Source: Promethearchaeota archaeon
GTDB lineage: Archaea; Asgardarchaeota; Lokiarchaeia; Helarchaeales; RDOG01
DNA length: 64,000 nucleotides
Direction: 5' to 3'
NCBI GenBank assembly: GCA_011365055.1
Contig: RDOG01000012.1
Span: 72,830 to 136,829, forward strand
Part shown: piece after piece, positions 46,272 through 55,884 of the stretch
Position numbering within the stretch: position 1 is the first letter of the stretch
Layout: every line of letters begins with the position of its first letter
Made by a program: the position numbers and the translations under genes
Notes under the pieces: model-generated
What the model saw: only the letters and a program-made list of their open reading frames with translations
The model's database searches: none
Told to the model about the DNA's origin: nothing

Positions 46272-46574
46272 ATGGATGTTATATTTATATGGGGAATAAA
46301 TTTGTGTTATAGAATAAAGAATCAAGAAAAAAAGATTTACTTATCCAAAAATAAAGCAATTGAATTGGCTTTGACAACGGAAATTCCAATTAATGAACCA
46401 ATTTCATTGTTTGAAATTGCAATCATAATTTGGGACATACAAACGAGACCTTGGTATAGTTCAGAACTTGTTTCTATTTATAACATTAAATATTTTTTAA
46501 ATGAATTAATCATTAAAGAACCAAGAAAAGTAATTGAATTGGAAAATGATTATTTTTTAATAAAATATCTCTAA
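46272..46574 (+). CDS. Unknown 100-residue protein
   Basis: Soluble apart from a hydrophobic start. The middle (ALTTEIPINEPISLFEIAII then IWDIQTRPWYSSELVSIYNI) has a helical, aromatic pattern. No family recognised and the neighbours give no hint. The start at ATG 46272 is uncertain; downstream ATG codons are lacking, so a GTG nearby could also serve. Confidence 0.45.
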   Translation: MDVIFIWGINLCYRIKNQEKKIYLSKNKAIELALTTEIPINEPISLFEIAIIIWDIQTRPWYSSELVSIYNIKYFLNELIIKEPRKVIELENDYFLIKYL

Positions 46575-46668
46575 TTATTTCTATTTTTTTTTCTTATTTC
46601 TTTAATTCATAGGAAAAAATACAAGTTATTATAATCTTCTTTTAAAGCTAATTTTGTAATAAAAATTA

Positions 46669-46754
46669 TGGTGCAGGGGATGGGATTTGAACCCACGCAG
46701 GCCTATGCCACAGGAGCCTCAGTCCTGCTCCTTTGACCACTCGGAAACCCCTGC
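46669..46754 (-). tRNA. tRNA-Leu (anticodon GAG)
   Basis: Reading leftward: acceptor GCAGGGG (46754-46748) pairs with CCCCTGC, discriminator A, encoded CCA. Anticodon stem CAGGA/TCCTG encloses CTGAGGC, anticodon GAG. A long variable arm, as expected for a class II tRNA, precedes the T arm GTGGG-TTCAAAT-CCCAT. No intron. Confidence 0.93.
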
Positions 46755-46936
46755 AAATTTTTCTAGTATTGCAGACTATTCACTAATAATTATGAGACAA
46801 GATATATCTAAATCAGAATCATTAAGACAATTTAAAATTTTTTGTTTGTTAAAACATCAAACCTTACCTAATAAGAAAAAATTATAAATTAATCTTTGAC
46901 ATATTTAAATTAATTTAAAAGATATGTTATAGTCGA

Positions 46937-47818
46937 ATGACCTTGATTGAATATATAATTAACGTTATATTATTGATTATAATTGGCCTTGCATTAGGTA
47001 TAGGCGCAGGCTTTATAGGAGCTAGTGCAGTATCAATTGTCGTCCCAATTCTTTATGTTATCTTCAAATTTGATATTTTATTTGCATTAGGTACTAGTTT
47101 ACTCGTTGATATTATAGGTGCTTCAATAATTGCATATTTATACTGGAAAAAAGATAATAGCGATTTAGAAACAGGTGCAAAATTAGGATTAATTTCATTT
47201 TTTTTTGCTATTATTGGGGCATTAATTGCATTTCAAATTGCGGATTTTTCTGAAAGTGTCTATACGGGTATTTTTAGTTGGTTTAATATATTCTTAGGTC
47301 TCTTAATAATTAGGGATGGTCAAAAAAGTTTAAAGAGAGAAAAGCAATTAGGAATTAAAATTAATGAAATGGAACAAGTACCAAAAAATAAATTTACAAA
47401 ATGGTTAGAAGATGTTTCTCCAAGAACCAAAAATATCTTTTTAGTAGGAATTTCCGCGTGCATTGGTATTAATGCAGGGATATTTGGAGCTGGGGGTGGA
47501 TTTCTCATAACTATAATTTTGATATATTTGATGCAATATAAAATATTAAAAGCTGTTGGCACTGCAACTTTTATGATGGTTTTAACTGCTAGTGGAGCAT
47601 TTATCCCATATTTCATTCGTTTTGGAATCGTGATGGGACCAGTTGCTCAAGGAATATCTGTTCTTTTTGCTAGTATAATTGGTGTATGCTCCATCCTAGG
47701 AGGAACTTTAGGAACGCAGGTCGCCCACAAAATATCTGAGAATTACCTAAAAATGATATTAGGTGTTTTAATTATAATTTTTTCAATCCTTATGATTATT
47801 CAAGGATTTTTTTCCTGA
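46937..47818 (+). CDS. TauE/SafE family permease (sulfite/sulfonate exporter-like)
   Basis: 293 aa with eight to nine helices in two similar halves. Each half starts with the family Gly-rich motif: LGIGAGFIGASAVSIVVPIL near residue 22 and GINAGIFGAGGGFLITIIL near 180. The two halves are joined by a basic cytoplasmic loop (KSLKREKQLGIKINEMEQVP). TauE/SafE proteins move sulfite, sulfoacetate or other small anions. No sulfur gene is adjacent, so the substrate is unknown. Confidence 0.85.
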   Translation: MTLIEYIINVILLIIIGLALGIGAGFIGASAVSIVVPILYVIFKFDILFALGTSLLVDIIGASIIAYLYWKKDNSDLETGAKLGLISFFFAIIGALIAFQIADFSESVYTGIFSWFNIFLGLLIIRDGQKSLKREKQLGIKINEMEQVPKNKFTKWLEDVSPRTKNIFLVGISACIGINAGIFGAGGGFLITIILIYLMQYKILKAVGTATFMMVLTASGAFIPYFIRFGIVMGPVAQGISVLFASIIGVCSILGGTLGTQVAHKISENYLKMILGVLIIIFSILMIIQGFFS

Positions 47819-47847
47819 TTATTAATTTGTATAATGTTCTAAGTAAG

Positions 47848-49962
47848 TTAAAATATTTTTTTACAAGCTTGATTGATTTGATCCAATTCATAATGAATTG
47901 ATTTATTATCTATTCTTTTTCGATGGCATGTTTTGGACATTTCTGCAAGTTTTAAATGAATTTGATTGGATTGATCAAATTTAGGTATGTATAATTCAGT
48001 AACCGGTCTTTTATGAAAATGTCTATCACTTTTTAATATTTTTAATTTGTCATTAAACGAATCACTATTAAAAATCGAGCATAAATAATGTGCTTCATTT
48101 AAATTTTGAGTTGCAATATAATATAAAGTAATATCAATCAATATTTTAGAGCTTTCAGTCAGAACTACGCTTTTTAGATTCGATCCAGCTTCATTATAAA
48201 CTACTTTAATTGGACTAAACATCTCTTCTTTTAATAAATCATTTTGATAATTCAATCTTTTAAAGATTGAATCTAATCTTACATTATTACTACTTCTTGA
48301 ATTTTGCCAAAAACTATTAATTAATTCATAAAATTGAGTTATTTCTTTATCTGCGGTATTTAAATTAATAAATTGATAATTTTGAGAAGAAATATCTTGG
48401 GTAATTGGGAGTATTATTGTTTTAAAATTGATTATATTGAATTTATCAAAATTTCTAGACATTAATATAGAAAAAATATACTTTTCAAGGTTTTTTGTGT
48501 TTAATTTATAAAATTCATTCAATTTTTTAGATATATCCTTAGCTTCATTCCTCCAAAATCCCTTTGATCTTCCTAATATTTCATCATCTACCTTAAATAT
48601 ATATCCATTTTTATCATTTTTTTTAGATATAAAGAAAAATATTCTCGGAAAAGCAGAAAATCCTCTATAGCACATATCTTCATAAGCTGAACCCTTTATT
48701 TCTCCAAGTTCAAGTTTATGCTTTTTTAAAACAAATTTTCCAACTTTTTCACCCTTTTTATATAATGGATAGAGATTTAGCTCTTCTTTAACCTTCTGAC
48801 CCTCTATTATCTTTGTTTTTATCCGCTCATTTTTATTAAAATAAACGTCTTTACTTTTAACTCCCAACCAGGCAATGGTATCTGTACTAAAAACACGATC
48901 TTTAATTATATATAAAATGACATCACTAAATCCTTCAAATCTTCTAAATTTAGCCGCATGAGTTCCATTCATCAAAGCTTGTGTAGTTAAAAACAATATC
49001 CTTCCTGAATTTTTTAAATATGAATTTACTACACGATAAAAGAAAATTGTAGAGATTTCTAAATTAGCAATATTTTTGGATTCAGGATTTATTTTGTATT
49101 TTTTTGCTAGATTTAAAATGTTTTCTTGTTGATCTGACGGTAATTCTTTATAAGTTAGCCAGGGTGGGTTTCCAATAATTAAATCACAAGATAAATCGCC
49201 ATTATTTTCTTCCAAACAATTTTTTAATTCAAAATTTTGAAAAACTTGAAGCCAAACCTTCTCAAAATTTGAGATCTTTAAATATAGAATAATTAAACAA
49301 TTTAATTTTGTACATGCAATAGCTAAGGGATTGATATCATAACCATAAATTTTTTTTAATGCATCAATTTTTTCATCATCATCCAAATTTGAATTTAAAA
49401 TTCTTTTATATAAACCGAATATAAACGTCCCACTTCCACATGCAGGATCTAAAACTTGTTCCCCAATTTGAAACGAACTTTCTATGATTAAAAGATCACT
49501 CAACCATGTTGAAGTATAATATTCTCCCAATTTATATCTTTGATTAGTAGAAATGATATTTTGATAAAGTAATTGAAACAAATCTTCTTCTTCAAAAATA
49601 TCAATTAATTCTAATTTTCTTTTAAAATCATTAAAAATATTGTAAAGTTCTGGGAATTTTTTTATAAACCACGAAATTTTTTTCATTTCAGGAAAATGCA
49701 TTTCAAAATTATCAATTCTAAGGATCTTTAAATAAACTAACTTTAGAATTATATATACATAGATTTGATTTAGGAATAAAGTAGAATTTACAACTGAATT
49801 TGAGCCATAAATAGCCATGAAATCTGTTTTCCATTCAATAAATTTAGGATTTCTTCTAAAATTTTCTTTATTTATGAAATTATTTGCTTCTTTAAAATAA
49901 GTCTCATATAAAGAACTTTTATTTCCTACAAAATTTTTTAATTGTGAATTATTTAGAATCAA
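47848..49962 (-). CDS. N6-adenine DNA methyltransferase (Eco57I/N6_Mtase-like), solitary
   Basis: 704 aa. SAM motif I is VLDPACGSGTFIFGLYKR near residue 172, after KLGEYYTSTWLSDLL, and the catalytic motif IV is LIIGNPPWLTYKEL near 260. An N-terminal helical region and a long C-terminal part with a likely target-recognition domain (about 400-690) resemble type IIG or type I-like large methyltransferases. No PD-(D/E)xK nuclease motif was seen at the N-terminus and no restriction gene is next to it. The upstream gene, 36 bases away, is a longin-like protein, an unusual partner. Confidence 0.85.
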   Translation of the reverse strand: MILNNSQLKNFVGNKSSLYETYFKEANNFINKENFRRNPKFIEWKTDFMAIYGSNSVVNSTLFLNQIYVYIILKLVYLKILRIDNFEMHFPEMKKISWFIKKFPELYNIFNDFKRKLELIDIFEEEDLFQLLYQNIISTNQRYKLGEYYTSTWLSDLLIIESSFQIGEQVLDPACGSGTFIFGLYKRILNSNLDDDEKIDALKKIYGYDINPLAIACTKLNCLIILYLKISNFEKVWLQVFQNFELKNCLEENNGDLSCDLIIGNPPWLTYKELPSDQQENILNLAKKYKINPESKNIANLEISTIFFYRVVNSYLKNSGRILFLTTQALMNGTHAAKFRRFEGFSDVILYIIKDRVFSTDTIAWLGVKSKDVYFNKNERIKTKIIEGQKVKEELNLYPLYKKGEKVGKFVLKKHKLELGEIKGSAYEDMCYRGFSAFPRIFFFISKKNDKNGYIFKVDDEILGRSKGFWRNEAKDISKKLNEFYKLNTKNLEKYIFSILMSRNFDKFNIINFKTIILPITQDISSQNYQFINLNTADKEITQFYELINSFWQNSRSSNNVRLDSIFKRLNYQNDLLKEEMFSPIKVVYNEAGSNLKSVVLTESSKILIDITLYYIATQNLNEAHYLCSIFNSDSFNDKLKILKSDRHFHKRPVTELYIPKFDQSNQIHLKLAEMSKTCHRKRIDNKSIHYELDQINQACKKIF

Positions 49963-49998
49963 AAATTTGCCTCGTTTAAATTCAGTAAGACAATTACA

Positions 49999-50688
49999 CT
50001 AAAAATCTAAGGCATTCAATTTTTCTAAAATTAAATTTTTATGTCCCTTCAATACCAAACTTTTCCATTCATCAAATTTTGCCTGAAATTCTCTCAACTT
50101 TTCGTCGGAAAACATAGAAAAGTTGATTTTCAATATTTCTTCTCTCCATTCATTTATTGAATTTATGAGCTTATTTTCATTCAATCCAAGCATAAGAATC
50201 CTTTGTTGGAATTCATTTATATTCTCTAAATACTGGCTAATTACTTTATTTTTTTTAACAAGTTGCTGATCAATAATATCAATAATTTCAATAATTATTT
50301 CTTCATTTTGTGTTTGGATGATTTGATCCGTATTTTTAGAAAAATCTTTAAATTCAGATAATTTTCCATTCCAATCATCAATTTTAGATTGATATTTTCT
50401 CAAAAAAATTGTTCCTATTTGATTTAGCTTGTGGTCAACATCTTGTTTCATTTCTATTCCAGAAATTCTAAAAATTATTGTTAAATTTCCAATCCTCTTA
50501 TATTTAAAGATTATATCTGCTAATTTAATTTCTTCAACATCCCCTTTTTGAGAAACCTGTTTAGCAAATTGCGAAATTGCTAAAAGAAATGCTGATATCA
50601 TCATATCATCGTCTTTTAAAGTCATATTATAAGTTCTTGAAAACATAGCTACGCCCGCTTCATTTATAATGTAAACCTTTTCGATCAT
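49999..50688 (-). CDS. Longin-like protein with C-terminal coiled coil
   Basis: 229 aa from ATG 50688, with GGAGTG upstream; an in-frame extension to 50724 is less likely. Residues 1-115 follow the longin pattern also seen in the genes at 42252 and 60599: MIEKVYIINEAGVAMFSRTY, helix MMISAFLLAISQFAKQVS, strands EIKLADIIFKYKRIGNLTII. The rest (about 120-229) is helical with coiled-coil character and no membrane helix. It probably forms one transcript with the DNA methyltransferase. The function is unknown; a scaffold or GTPase-regulating role is speculative. Confidence 0.6.
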   Translation of the reverse strand: MIEKVYIINEAGVAMFSRTYNMTLKDDDMMISAFLLAISQFAKQVSQKGDVEEIKLADIIFKYKRIGNLTIIFRISGIEMKQDVDHKLNQIGTIFLRKYQSKIDDWNGKLSEFKDFSKNTDQIIQTQNEEIIIEIIDIIDQQLVKKNKVISQYLENINEFQQRILMLGLNENKLINSINEWREEILKINFSMFSDEKLREFQAKFDEWKSLVLKGHKNLILEKLNALDF

Positions 50689-51003
50689 TGATAACACTCC
50701 AGCATCTAGTCTAAATATTATCATACTTAATTTATCAAATTTTGGTATTTCATATAATTTTGGACATTGTTTGGATTTTTTACTAAATAATTTCAGAATC
50801 TATTTCAACAAAGATTTAGTTCGTATTATTAAAATTAAATGGAGAATTCAAATATCTGGAATAAAAAAGGATCAAATTAAAACATAAAAATGCATATATT
50901 AGCGTAGCTTAATGAAATTAATTGTCATATTACAAAAATGATATTAATATCATAATTATATCAGAAAATAAATTAAAAAAGAAAGAGATATAAAACATAA
51001 ATT
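50689..51003. other. AT-rich gap upstream of the longin-methyltransferase pair
   Basis: 315 bases. It should contain the promoter of the leftward pair at 49999-50688. No open frame or RNA recognised. Confidence 0.35.
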
Positions 51004-51315
51004 TTATAAATTCAGTGCAATTTGTCTCCAATTATCTATTCGCTTTTGTGAAAAACCTTGAATTTCCTGACAATGAACTAAATCATAGGGATTTTTAATC
51101 CCAAATTGTTCTAACTTGAGTTTTGTTTTTGGACCGATTCCTCTAATCATTTCTAAGCTATAAGTTTTTAAAATTTCATGGGGATCTGCTTTGGTTTTAA
51201 CCAGAAAATTATCTGATTTCGTATATTTATTTGTTTGAAAGATAACCCGCTCTAGATCTTTCAAAAGTGAATAAACATTTGATTCCTCAATGAAACTTAT
51301 TATTCTTTCAATCAT
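51004..51315 (-). CDS. Small helix-hairpin-helix protein
   Basis: 103 aa from ATG 51315, which has GTGAT four bases before it. A helical N-terminus precedes one HhH motif (MIRGIGPKTKLKLEQFGIKN then PYDLVHCQEIQGFSQKRIDNW) in residues 55-98, a fold that grips DNA or RNA backbone without sequence choice and also occurs in ribosomal and repair proteins. The protein is too short to be a nuclease or ligase, so it is probably an accessory nucleic-acid-binding protein. Confidence 0.6.
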   Translation of the reverse strand: MIERIISFIEESNVYSLLKDLERVIFQTNKYTKSDNFLVKTKADPHEILKTYSLEMIRGIGPKTKLKLEQFGIKNPYDLVHCQEIQGFSQKRIDNWRQIALNL

Positions 51316-51705
51316 ATAAATCACAAGTTAACGATTCTTATCGAGATCATTCATATTAAAAAAAAAACATATATCTATGTATTACTTGAATAATACATCC
51401 AGGAATTTTTCAAAATATTCAAATTCTAAATAATATCACTATATAACAAAAATGCAAGCAAAATTCAATAAAAAATACTTAAAAATAGGATGAAGAACAG
51501 ATCTATTCCCTCCAATTCGCATTAACAATTTCTGATAAATATATCAAATTTGGATTGATTTATATCCATTTAAAATAATTAATAGATCTCCAAGAAAATA
51601 AAAATTTGAATTACTTAATCCTTCTGATCTTGGAGAAATTTACAGTTCATTGCCTTTTATTATTATTAAATAATAAAAAAGAAATAAAAAATAAAAAAAT
51701 TACGT
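51316..51705. other. AT-rich gap downstream of the histone-like gene
   Basis: 390 bases with no convincing frame. The right end holds T-rich termination signals for the histone-like gene (see the separate entry) and the left end should hold the promoter of the HhH gene. Confidence 0.35.
51673..51700 (-). terminator. Triple T-tract after the histone-like gene
   Basis: On the minus strand, three runs of five to seven T, separated by single A or C-containing spacers, start a few bases after the stop. Clustered U-tracts are how highly expressed archaeal genes end. Confidence 0.5.
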
Positions 51706-51921
51706 TTATTCTGAAGGGACTATTCCCCTAAAATCTTTAGCTTGAAGAGTTTTTCGTTTATCCTTTTTTGCCTTTGTCATTGCTATGTCTAAAATCTTTT
51801 TTATTTGGTTATTAAGGGCAACACCATTAATGACTTCTCCAGCAACATTGCATTCTTTTGAATTGACATATTTCCGAATAGCAGCTTTTACAAATAATGT
51901 CGGCTCTTTTTCTTTGCTCAT
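51706..51921 (-). CDS. Divergent archaeal histone-like protein
   Basis: 71 aa. The secondary-structure pattern is that of a histone fold: helix 1 FVKAAIRKYVN, loop and long helix 2 (ALNNQIKKILDIAMTKAKKD), then loop KRKTLQAKDF and a short helix 3. The last part matches the histone RKTV-x-A-x-D loop that pairs with the partner and contacts DNA. The N-terminal helix differs from HMf-type histones, and one extra Cys is present. Single-gene unit with its own T-tract terminator, which fits strong expression. A DUF1931-type histone relative is another possibility. Confidence 0.65.
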   Translation of the reverse strand: MSKEKEPTLFVKAAIRKYVNSKECNVAGEVINGVALNNQIKKILDIAMTKAKKDKRKTLQAKDFRGIVPSE

Positions 51922-52158
51922 ATTTATTATCCTCCTATTAAGAATAATTAATTAGAAATTTTTTCAGTTGTTTATTTTTTTAAGCTTTCATCCTATTAAA
52001 TATTATCAAGAAAATAAAGTTATAAAATTTTTCAATTTCCAAGATTTTAAAAAAATATTCCGCTTTTCGGGTTAGTCGTAAAGAAGATACAATTAATTTA
52101 ACATTTTTTGTTTCAATATTTCCTATGTAAATTATGAAAACAATGAAGATAAAAAACC

Positions 52159-52944
52159 TTAAAAATTAATATCTGGTAGATCGGCAATTGAATCGATAAA
52201 AATATCTGCTTTTATTTTTGAATTATTTATTAATTCCTCTCTGTATTTCCCAGTTTTTACAAGTATTCCCTTCATTCCACATTGCTTTGCACCACCAACA
52301 TCACTAAAGATATCATCTCCTACCATTGCAACATCTTGAGGATTTAAATTTCCTCCTAATTCTTTCAAACCTAGCTCAAAGAACTCCCTTGAAGGTTTTC
52401 CAATAATAATTGCTTTTTTGTCCGTAGCGAATTCTAATGCACTAACAAATGGACCCGCAGAAAGCATGAGCTTTTTGTCAGAACCCATATAATATTTATC
52501 TTTTTCCAAAGCCATAAGGCAAGTTTGCTCTTTTAAAAGTAATCTAAATGCTTTATTCATATTTTTAAAATTAAATTGTTGAGCTGCATCACCAACAATG
52601 ACATAATCTACCTTTTGATCAGTAAGAATAATTTTCTTTTCTTGAAATTCTTCATGAATGTCTCCTGTTGAAAATAAATAACATCTTTTTTTATTTTCTT
52701 TATTTAATTTTTTAATTGCAGCTATTGGAGGTGTAAATATTTCTTTTTCTTGAATTTCAATTCCCATTTTTAATAACTTTTTTGAGATATTTTTTCTTCT
52801 TTTTTGAGTTGTATTTGACATAAACAAATATTTATAATTATTATCTTTCAAGAATGCTAGTGTTTCCTTTGCACCCTTTATCAAATTATTATCTATATAT
52901 ATGACGCCTCCCAAATCTATCATAAACGCCTTAATTTCCTCCAT
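52159..52944 (-). CDS. HAD-superfamily phosphatase, subclass IIA (LHPP/HDHD2-like)
   Basis: 261 aa from ATG 52944. HAD motif I is FMIDLGGVIYID, motif II MSNTTQ near residue 44, motif III Lys in IGKPSREFF near 180, and motif IV VGDDIFSDVGGAKQCG near 205. The cap is of type C2, as in NagD. The second acidic residue of motif I (usually D-x-D) is Gly, as in LHPP-like members (D-x-S-G), which lowers classical phosphatase activity. Physiological substrate unknown; phosphohistidine or pyrophosphate are known for relatives. Confidence 0.82.
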   Translation of the reverse strand: MEEIKAFMIDLGGVIYIDNNLIKGAKETLAFLKDNNYKYLFMSNTTQKRRKNISKKLLKMGIEIQEKEIFTPPIAAIKKLNKENKKRCYLFSTGDIHEEFQEKKIILTDQKVDYVIVGDAAQQFNFKNMNKAFRLLLKEQTCLMALEKDKYYMGSDKKLMLSAGPFVSALEFATDKKAIIIGKPSREFFELGLKELGGNLNPQDVAMVGDDIFSDVGGAKQCGMKGILVKTGKYREELINNSKIKADIFIDSIADLPDINF

Positions 52945-53226
52945 TATTATCAACTCAGAAATCTTTATTTTGTGAAAAAGTATTTTCTATAAATTATCAT
53001 CAATTCATTCTAATAAAACGTCAATACCATATCGAAAGGAAATATCTAACAATTTAATTAAAGGAAAAAAATTTAAAATATTCAAGATTTGAGTTTTGAG
53101 ATTTATTTTTCAATAATTTTAGGAACTATCTAAAAAAATAATAGAAATAAAGATATAAAAAAAAATTTTGTCAGAACTAAAACGAGTTTTTAATTTGAAA
53201 TTTTTATTAAAAAAAAAAGAAAAAGA

Positions 53227-54558
53227 TTAAAGTCTCATATTTTCAAATAGGATTGTCATACCATTTCCAAAGCCTGCACAAAGTGTAAACATTCCATATC
53301 TCTTCTTTAAACGCGTCATTTCGTGTAGCAACTCTGAACACCATGCAACTCCTGATGCTCCTATCGGGTGTCCTCCTGCGATTGCACCACCAGAAGTATT
53401 TAATCTTTCATCAGTTAAGGCATCGCCGCCTAATTCATACATGGTTACAAACGGGACAGACGCGAATGCTTCATTTATATGTATTAATCCCATATCATCC
53501 AGACCTAGTCCAGATCTTGCAAATGCTTTCTTACTTGCGGGTATCGGACCGGTTAATACGATAGATGGTTCTGAAGCTGCATTGCCAATTGCTATAACAC
53601 GAGCTAAAGGTTTTATTTTATGTTGAGCCGCTTTTTCTTCTGTCATTAAGATCATGGCAGCTCCTCCATCAGAAATAGCACTACTATTTCCTGCATGAAT
53701 AACTCCATCTGCTTTAAATCTTGCTTTTAATGTTCTCATTTTTTCCATAGCTACGTCTGGTTTGTCCAAATAAATTGCTCTTGGAGTTTCATCTACTTTA
53801 CAAGTTACTGTTTTCCATTTATTTGTTTCTGGGTCTTTCATTTTCTTTCCTTCATCATCACGTTCAGGATGAATTATGGGGATGATCCTTGGTTCGTATG
53901 CTTCTTTATTTCGCTGAATTTTAATCATATTACGATGACTTCTAGCAGCTAATTCATCTAGGTCCTCTCGCTTGCAAATACCTGCTTTTTCATTCCACAT
54001 ACCAGCAATTTTTTCACCTGCAGGTCCTAAACCAAGAGTTCTTTTCATTAGCAGAGGATGAACTTCCATTTGATTCTTATGCGTGGGTTTCATGTTATTC
54101 TTCTTATCTGGTGTATATGCCATCATTGATGATCCTAAGGGGTAAATAGATAAGAGTTCTTGACCTCCTGCTAATCCAATCTCTCCTTGTCCAAGTGCTA
54201 ACATGTTGTTAACGTATTGGATGGCGGAAGTTCCTGCGTTACAATAAGCATCAACAGTAACACCAAATACAGGGTAGAATTCTTTATTCTCTTGGACAAC
54301 AGCGGCAATTCTTCCAATATCTCCCGATTGCCCACCATATTGACCCGAACAACCAAATGCAGATACTTCTAACTCTTCTCCTTTGATATCAGGTGCCATA
54401 GTCATCAATTCTGACCAAATTCCAGCAAAAACTTGTCCTGTAAAGTCCTGAGGATTTGCCCAATAATGAATACCTTTTTTATCTCCAGCTTTCCAGCCGG
54501 ATTTGCCCATTGGGGCTCTTTTAGCAGCCACAACAACTACTTCATGTAATTTTGTCAT
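53227..54558 (-). CDS. Thiolase (acetyl-CoA acetyltransferase family) with intact active site
   Basis: 443 aa from ATG 54558. Nucleophile Cys106 lies in VDAYCNAGTSAIQ, the HINEAFASVPFV motif replaces the usual NEAFA environment, His is in GGAIAGGHPIGASG and the second Cys in FTLCAGFGNG. It therefore keeps every catalytic residue that the thiolase-like protein at 8881 lacks. It may make acetoacetyl-CoA for the mevalonate pathway or cleave 3-ketoacyl-CoA. It stands alone, with no beta-oxidation genes adjacent. Confidence 0.9.
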   Translation of the reverse strand: MTKLHEVVVVAAKRAPMGKSGWKAGDKKGIHYWANPQDFTGQVFAGIWSELMTMAPDIKGEELEVSAFGCSGQYGGQSGDIGRIAAVVQENKEFYPVFGVTVDAYCNAGTSAIQYVNNMLALGQGEIGLAGGQELLSIYPLGSSMMAYTPDKKNNMKPTHKNQMEVHPLLMKRTLGLGPAGEKIAGMWNEKAGICKREDLDELAARSHRNMIKIQRNKEAYEPRIIPIIHPERDDEGKKMKDPETNKWKTVTCKVDETPRAIYLDKPDVAMEKMRTLKARFKADGVIHAGNSSAISDGGAAMILMTEEKAAQHKIKPLARVIAIGNAASEPSIVLTGPIPASKKAFARSGLGLDDMGLIHINEAFASVPFVTMYELGGDALTDERLNTSGGAIAGGHPIGASGVAWCSELLHEMTRLKKRYGMFTLCAGFGNGMTILFENMRL

Positions 54559-54894
54559 AAAAATTACTTCCAAAAATAATTTATATAGGGTACTATATTG
54601 GACAGATTTCAAGTAAAAATAAAAATTTTTGTCTAACTATCTGATTTTAACTAATTGTCTGATTTAAAACAATTTAAAAAACGAATAGATTCAAGATAAA
54701 ATTTAATATTAGTCTTTAGATACAAAAATTTTACTTTTTAATTTTACCCCAAGCTTATTATTCAAATAAATTCCATTCTCAAATATTATAGTATTTTCTT
54801 CTTTGGAATAATCATTATTATGACAATCCCTTAAAGAATTTTTATAAATTAATCTTTCAATTACATTTCTTATGTATTTCCTTTTTTGCTTTAA
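54559..54894. other. AT-rich gap upstream of the thiolase gene
   Basis: 336 bases containing the thiolase promoter. No open frame or RNA gene was recognised. Confidence 0.35.
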
Positions 54895-55881
54895 TTAGCC
54901 AATATCTTCAAGAAATTTATTTCTTCTTTCACGAGTATAGTATATTATCATAACGGTTATTATAATACCAATTAACATTATAGCAAAAAGGACAAAAAAT
55001 AGAAAGTTATTTGTAGTAGTTCCCAGAATTATGGAGATCTTACTACCATTAAAGCTCAAATTTTCAAATTTATTAAAAGTACAATTAATTATCCAACTTT
55101 TTCCAATAGAATTTATAGTTTGATTACAGGGTTGATAACTAGAAGAATTTAAGGTAGCATTTTCAAAAAATAACCAATTTATATTTAATTTATATTCATC
55201 ATCATCCAAGTCCGGACCTGGATTCTCATCAAGCATGCCTGTTGATAATTGATTCGCTTGCTTATAAAAGCTTAATTGCGAAGTTATATTATAGACAAGT
55301 AAAAGTTTAATGTTAGGTCCCCAACTCGGCCAATTAATAATATTCAAATAAATTTTAAATTGCGTTTCCAAGTAATTAAAAGAAATATTCTCATATTCTG
55401 TGGGTGCATTAAAAGTTATGACTCGAATTGAAAATGTTACGTTTGGGTTAATAGAATCATTCCAAGCAGATAAATTTACCAATTTTCCTTGTACGGATTC
55501 CGTGCCATTGATTGTTTGATCGGGTGGATTTGGAGAAAAATTAGTAAAATTTAATTGATCTACAATCATTATATTTTCTTCTGATTGATCAAATAATCCA
55601 TTATTATTTGAATCATTGTAGATTATTATATTTTGAATCAAAATATCTGTTGAAGTATAATCTTTTAAATTTATGCTGTCGGAAGTGCTAATAAATAAAG
55701 AAGTTTGGTTCCATGAATCAAAATTCATCCCCAATCCAAACTCCTTGTAAGAATTCATAAGCGTATTGTTTACGTAGCTTGTAGTTGCAGAAATTTGTTC
55801 TGGGATAATAATAATCGTTGTCAAGATTAAAATTAAAATTAGCAAAGAAACCTTTAATTTATTTTTAATCTTTACAACCAT
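54895..55881 (-). CDS. Exported, membrane-anchored glycoprotein-like protein
   Basis: 328 aa. A signal peptide (basic start, then LLILILILTTIIIIPEQISA) and one C-terminal membrane helix (about 290-315) with a short basic cytoplasmic tail frame a long outer domain. That domain is rich in Asn and Ser with more than ten NxS/T sites. It has an acidic calcium-loop-like stretch YNDSNNNGLFDQSEENI near residue 93 and another, GPDLDDDEY, near 217. Beta-rich fold likely. Its start lies 3 bases after the stop of the membrane winged-helix gene, so the two may form a signalling pair. Confidence 0.7.
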   Translation of the reverse strand: MVVKIKNKLKVSLLILILILTTIIIIPEQISATTSYVNNTLMNSYKEFGLGMNFDSWNQTSLFISTSDSINLKDYTSTDILIQNIIIYNDSNNNGLFDQSEENIMIVDQLNFTNFSPNPPDQTINGTESVQGKLVNLSAWNDSINPNVTFSIRVITFNAPTEYENISFNYLETQFKIYLNIINWPSWGPNIKLLLVYNITSQLSFYKQANQLSTGMLDENPGPDLDDDEYKLNINWLFFENATLNSSSYQPCNQTINSIGKSWIINCTFNKFENLSFNGSKISIILGTTTNNFLFFVLFAIMLIGIIITVMIIYYTRERRNKFLEDIG

Positions 55882-55884
55882 TTA

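Noticed and set aside
46687..46887. Open frame across the tRNA-Leu
   Set aside because: It starts inside the tRNA and its first third is tRNA sequence read as protein.
47848..49962. Complete restriction-modification system
   Set aside because: Only the methyltransferase is supported; no nuclease motif or neighbouring nuclease was found.
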